NCBI GenBank assembly: GCA_964542055.1 | Contig: CAZITB010000114.1 | Span: 1-8,268 of the forward strand | Direction: 5' to 3' | Source of the DNA: CAZITB01 sp964542055 | GTDB taxonomy: Bacteria; Planctomycetota; Phycisphaerae; Sedimentisphaerales; CAMDDF01 | Length of the DNA stretch: 8,268 nucleotides | Shown: piece after piece, positions 6,175 to 8,268 of the stretch | Layout of the letters: each line of letters opens with the position of its first letter | How positions within the stretch are numbered: position 1 is the stretch's first letter | Made by a program: the position numbers and the translations under genes | Notes under the pieces: generated by a model | The model's database searches: none | Told to the model about the DNA's origin: nothing | Seen by the model: the letters and a program-made list of their open reading frames with translations, nothing else

Positions 6175-7212
6175 ATGCTACGAACCAGGCTGAAAGAAAA
6201 AGACCTCGAAATCCTCAAGACTGTCGCCGAGTACCGGATACTGGCGGCTAACCAGATAACCGTTATTTTGGACAGGAACAAACAGGCCCTCAGACGCAAA
6301 CTTGCATCTCTGGAAAAGAAAGGGTTTATTGCTGCTCAGGTAAATGAGCTGGGCCGACATCGCGGAAGGCCTGAAAGATTATTTAGCCTCAGTTTGCAGG
6401 GTCTTGATTTGCTTAAAGCTCAGAGAATCCTTCCGAAAAAAACTCCCAAAGAAAGAGTCCTGGCAGATAATATTTTCACTGTCGATCATCAGCTTTTGAC
6501 AAACTGGTTCCGGTCTCATTTAATCTATCTGCAAAGAATTCACAAGCGCATCTGTGTTGACTTTCTGTCGGAGACTTCACCGTTTTTGCCTCAGAGCGAA
6601 TCCGGGCATTATTTTATAACCGATTCTGCCGGCAAGAGCATTTTTACTCCCGATGGTGTTTTCATGATAACCGACACAGCCGAGAACAAAAGCCTGCTGT
6701 TTTTTCTGGAAGTTGACTGCAGCAGCGAAAGTCTTGCCAGTCCTAAAAGACATTCCAAAGATATCCGCCAAAAGATAATAAATTACGGCACATATTTTGA
6801 CGGGCTCGGCTATAAAAGATACGAAGAGTTCTGGAACCGCAGGCTTAACGGTTTCCGGCTGTTGTTTGTCAGTAATTCTTTTGCCAGACTCAATGGTCTT
6901 TGCAGCCTGGTACGTCAAATGCCGCCGTCAGATTTTGTATGGCTGACCAACAGTCAATCAATGTTCCAAGAAGGTGTATCGGCAAATATATGGATCAAAG
7001 GCGGAGATGTCGAATCGCCCGGCAATCCATCCTGGGCTCGCTTTCTTGTTAGGCGCCTATCGCCGAATAGTTTTTTAAATTTCTTTCCTTTCGATCTTCC
7101 ATCCAGCTTAGCCGGCATCAGCCAGCTTTTCTTTTGGCTGGTTTCGGACCTCAAAAAAAAGTCTCTTAAATCGCAAAAAAGTACCGTAATTCGAGGCAAA
7201 AAAGTCTCCTAA
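6175..7212 (+). CDS. Replication-relaxation (Replic_Relax)-type winged-helix protein
   Basis: 345 residues starting at ATG 6175. The N-terminal 75 residues form a winged helix with the family pattern RLKEKDLEILKTVAEYRILA, QITVIL, ALRRKLASLEKKGFI and RPERLFSLSLQGLDLL. The central domain has IFTPDGVFMI (Asp160) and LLFFLEVDCSSE (Glu179, Asp181), followed by KIINYGTYF and FRLLFVSNS. This PDG...FxEVD...Y layout is that of PF13814 proteins found on plasmids and conjugative elements near relaxase or coupling-protein genes, and it is reminiscent of PD-(D/E)xK folds. The last ~19 residues (from DLKKKSLKSQ on) are translated from the iteron-like repeats, so the natural C-terminus may have been replaced. 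No conjugation gene follows in the window. Function is probably in replication or mobilisation of an integrated element; the exact role is unknown. Confidence 0.75.
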   Translation: MLRTRLKEKDLEILKTVAEYRILAANQITVILDRNKQALRRKLASLEKKGFIAAQVNELGRHRGRPERLFSLSLQGLDLLKAQRILPKKTPKERVLADNIFTVDHQLLTNWFRSHLIYLQRIHKRICVDFLSETSPFLPQSESGHYFITDSAGKSIFTPDGVFMITDTAENKSLLFFLEVDCSSESLASPKRHSKDIRQKIINYGTYFDGLGYKRYEEFWNRRLNGFRLLFVSNSFARLNGLCSLVRQMPPSDFVWLTNSQSMFQEGVSANIWIKGGDVESPGNPSWARFLVRRLSPNSFLNFFPFDLPSSLAGISQLFFWLVSDLKKKSLKSQKSTVIRGKKVS

Positions 7213-7247
7213 TTCGGCCAAATCAGCCAAAAAAGTCTCTTAATTTA
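7155..7247 (+). repeat. four 19-bp iteron-like direct repeats
   Basis: Copies at 7155-7173, 7175-7193, 7198-7216 and 7229-7247, all beginning AAAAAAGT and matching AAAAAAGTCTCYTAATTCG with one to four differences. Start-to-start distances are 20, 23 and 31 bases. Copies 1 and 2 and most of copy 3 lie inside the replication-relaxation reading frame; copy 4 lies beyond its stop. Such arrays usually bind a replication initiator or a transposase. Which of these applies here is not shown. Confidence 0.85.
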
Positions 7248-7276
7248 GGGTAGCGGTATCACACTTTGATAATGTC

Positions 7277-7525
7277 ATGGAACTTGCCAATAAGTCAAAA
7301 GTGCTGTCGAAAAACATTATGCCGGCTCTTGAGGCGGCGATCAAAGCTAAGAAAGATTTTGAGTCCGGCAGTTGTCCTGATCTGGCAACTGGTTTGAACA
7401 AGTTAAAATTAAAAAGATTTGAAGGTGCTGCAATTGCAGAGTTTGCTATTCATCTACCCCTGGAATATGAAGCCAACAGCAAGTGGCCGGTATATATAGT
7501 GATATTGACAGTGATCGTATGGTAA
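7277..7525 (+). CDS. hypothetical 82-residue ORF, probably a chimeric fragment
   Basis: Not recognised. The frame is open from 7244 and reads MELANKSKVLSKNIMPALEA, AAIKAKKDFESG and then KRFEGAAIAEFAIHLPLEYE. It looks like real helical protein sequence up to about 7495. After that the sequence belongs to the tyrosine recombinase in a different frame, so the last residues are out-of-frame readthrough. There is no Shine-Dalgarno sequence at the ATG. It is best viewed as the 5' remnant of a gene cut by the arrival of the IS91-type segment. Confidence 0.3.
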   Translation: MELANKSKVLSKNIMPALEAAIKAKKDFESGSCPDLATGLNKLKLKRFEGAAIAEFAIHLPLEYEANSKWPVYIVILTVIVW

Positions 7526-7917
7526 TTGAGGTACGCAATAGTAAAGGTGGAAAAGATCGTTATGTACCACTTCCCCGCAGAACGTTAGATTTGCTGCGCA
7601 AATACTGGATCAAAAGCCGTTCGAAATCCTGGTTGTTTCCATCGAGTGTTCATAAGACAAATCCCATATCCGTTTCCGCTATGCAGTTATGTTTTAGGAA
7701 AGTGCTTCGCGAGAGTGGTATTACAAAGCATGCAACCGTCCATAGTCTTCGCCATTCATATGCGACCCATTTGTTGGAAAGTGGTGTGGATATCAGAGTG
7801 ATTCAGGGAATACTCGGGCACAGCAGTCCTAAGAGCACGGTAATATACACCCATTTGACACAGAAAACCATGACGAAATTACACGACACTGTTGACGACC
7901 TTATGTCTGATCTCTGA
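7483..7917 (+). pseudogene. Tyrosine recombinase (IS91-associated integrase), N-terminal half missing
   Basis: The C-terminal catalytic domain of a phage-integrase-type recombinase, of the kind encoded just upstream of IS91-family transposases. Homology starts near 7498 with SDIDSDRMVIEVRNSKGGKD. Visible active-site elements: the beta-hairpin lysine in SKGGKDRYVPL, HSLRHSYATHLLESG (His87, Arg90 counted from 7483), LGH (His113) and the nucleophile Tyr122 in VIYTHLT. The SAM-like DNA-binding domain and the first catalytic Arg (in GxRxSE) are missing: in this frame a stop occurs at 7468-7470 and nothing upstream resembles them. Full-length relatives are about 300 residues, so roughly half is gone. 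It is not expected to be active. Confidence 0.88.
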
Positions 7918-7937
7918 GATTTGTTCGGAGATTTGAC

Positions 7938-8213
7938 ATGCTGGAAGTAGCGGATGTCTTGAGCCGTTATGGCGATGAGTATCTGCTCAAATTTGGCAGC
8001 AAAATGTTGCCGAGTCAGCATCTCGCATTTGCAGATATTCTCAAGTGCCGTACTGACGTTATGGGTGGCCATGTTTTTCGATGTGATAAATGCGGCCATC
8101 TGCATTATTCTTACCACTCCTGCAAGAATCGCAGTTGTCCCAAGTGTCATAAGAATGATACGGCAACATGGCTTGAGCAGAGGCGTCAGGAATTGCTCGA
8201 TGTCGAATATTAC
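7938..8213 (+). pseudogene. IS91-family transposase, N-terminal zinc-binding domain only
   Basis: Starts at ATG 7938 with GGAG (7927-7930) at 7-base spacing, 20 bases after the recombinase stop, the usual IS91 gene order. The N-terminal zinc-binding domain is complete: FRCDKCGH (Cys49, Cys52), YHSCKNRSCPKCHK (Cys62, Cys67, Cys70), then WLEQRRQELLDVEYY. Relatives continue with a HVVFTLP-type motif and a HUH/Y1 catalytic domain (total about 350-400 residues). Here homology stops after codon 92 at 8213, where foreign sequence begins. The frame closes at 8258 after 14 unrelated residues. The element cannot transpose by itself. Confidence 0.88.
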
Positions 8214-8268
8214 GTAAGCGTCCGGTGGGGGTTGATTCTCGAGTGTTCGTGGCTCTAATTTTAAGAAT
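8214..8268. mobile_element. probable left terminus of an IS66-family element
   Basis: At 8214 the IS91 transposase frame is interrupted by GTAAGCGTCCGGTGGGGG. IS66-family terminal inverted repeats typically begin GTAAGCG, and the break in transposase homology falls exactly at this G. Only 55 bases are in the window, so no IS66 gene, right end or 8-bp target duplication can be seen. The family call rests on the terminal motif recalled from family knowledge. Confidence 0.55.

Noticed and set aside
6577..6918. 113-residue minus-strand ORF
   Set aside because: Antisense shadow of the replication-relaxation gene, with no motif or upstream ribosome site.
7155..7247. CRISPR array
   Set aside because: The four repeats are 19 bp with gaps of 1, 4 and 12 bases, too short and irregular for spacers, and no cas gene is present.
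7803..8150. 115-residue minus-strand ORF
   Set aside because: Antisense to the recombinase and IS91 zinc-binding domain, both supported by motifs.

Overview
The window reads as an accessory (mobile/defence-type) stretch of a bacterial genome of moderate to low GC. Genes are compact, start mostly at ATG with clear AGGA/GGAG ribosome sites, and several promoters have recognisable sigma70-type boxes. Taxonomy cannot be fixed from the sequence. The combination of AbiE cassettes, a YkgJ-type CxxCxxCC protein, a DUF2188 protein and an IS91-type recombinase/transposase pair fits an environmental Gram-negative lineage such as Desulfobacterota or Planctomycetota, but that is a low-confidence inference.

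Layout. (1) 1-1368, minus strand: an AbiE-type cassette, a winged-helix AbiEi-like antitoxin/repressor followed with an ATGA overlap by an AbiEii nucleotidyltransferase that runs off the left edge. Its promoter is bracketed by two 19-bp palindromes of identical geometry. (2) 1602-3204, plus strand: a second, sequence-distinct AbiEi/AbiEii pair, divergent from the first and coupled by a GTGA overlap. (3) 3275-4126: two small genes facing away from each other, a YkgJ-family CxxCxxCC protein (minus) and a DUF2188 protein (plus). Each is broken by one small frameshift. (4) 4312-5962, plus strand: a third nucleotidyltransferase + winged-helix pair, in reversed order (DUF6036-like nucleotidyltransferase first, then a 342-residue protein with a central winged helix). 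A 35-bp near-perfect palindrome overlaps its -35 box. This is the best candidate for an undescribed toxin-antitoxin-like system. (5) 6175-7250: a replication-relaxation-type winged-helix protein whose 3' end runs into four 19-bp iteron-like repeats. (6) 7277-8268: mobile-element debris: an unidentified ORF, a tyrosine recombinase lacking its N-terminal half, an IS91-family transposase start with its zinc-binding domain, and at 8214 an abrupt switch to sequence that looks like an IS66-family left end.

How the parts work together. The first 6 kb hold three separate nucleotidyltransferase/winged-helix pairs. Two of them show obvious palindromic operators, which fits negative autoregulation as known for type IV AbiE systems. 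The degraded small genes and the truncated, nested insertion elements on the right indicate a turnover-prone island where such cassettes accumulate.
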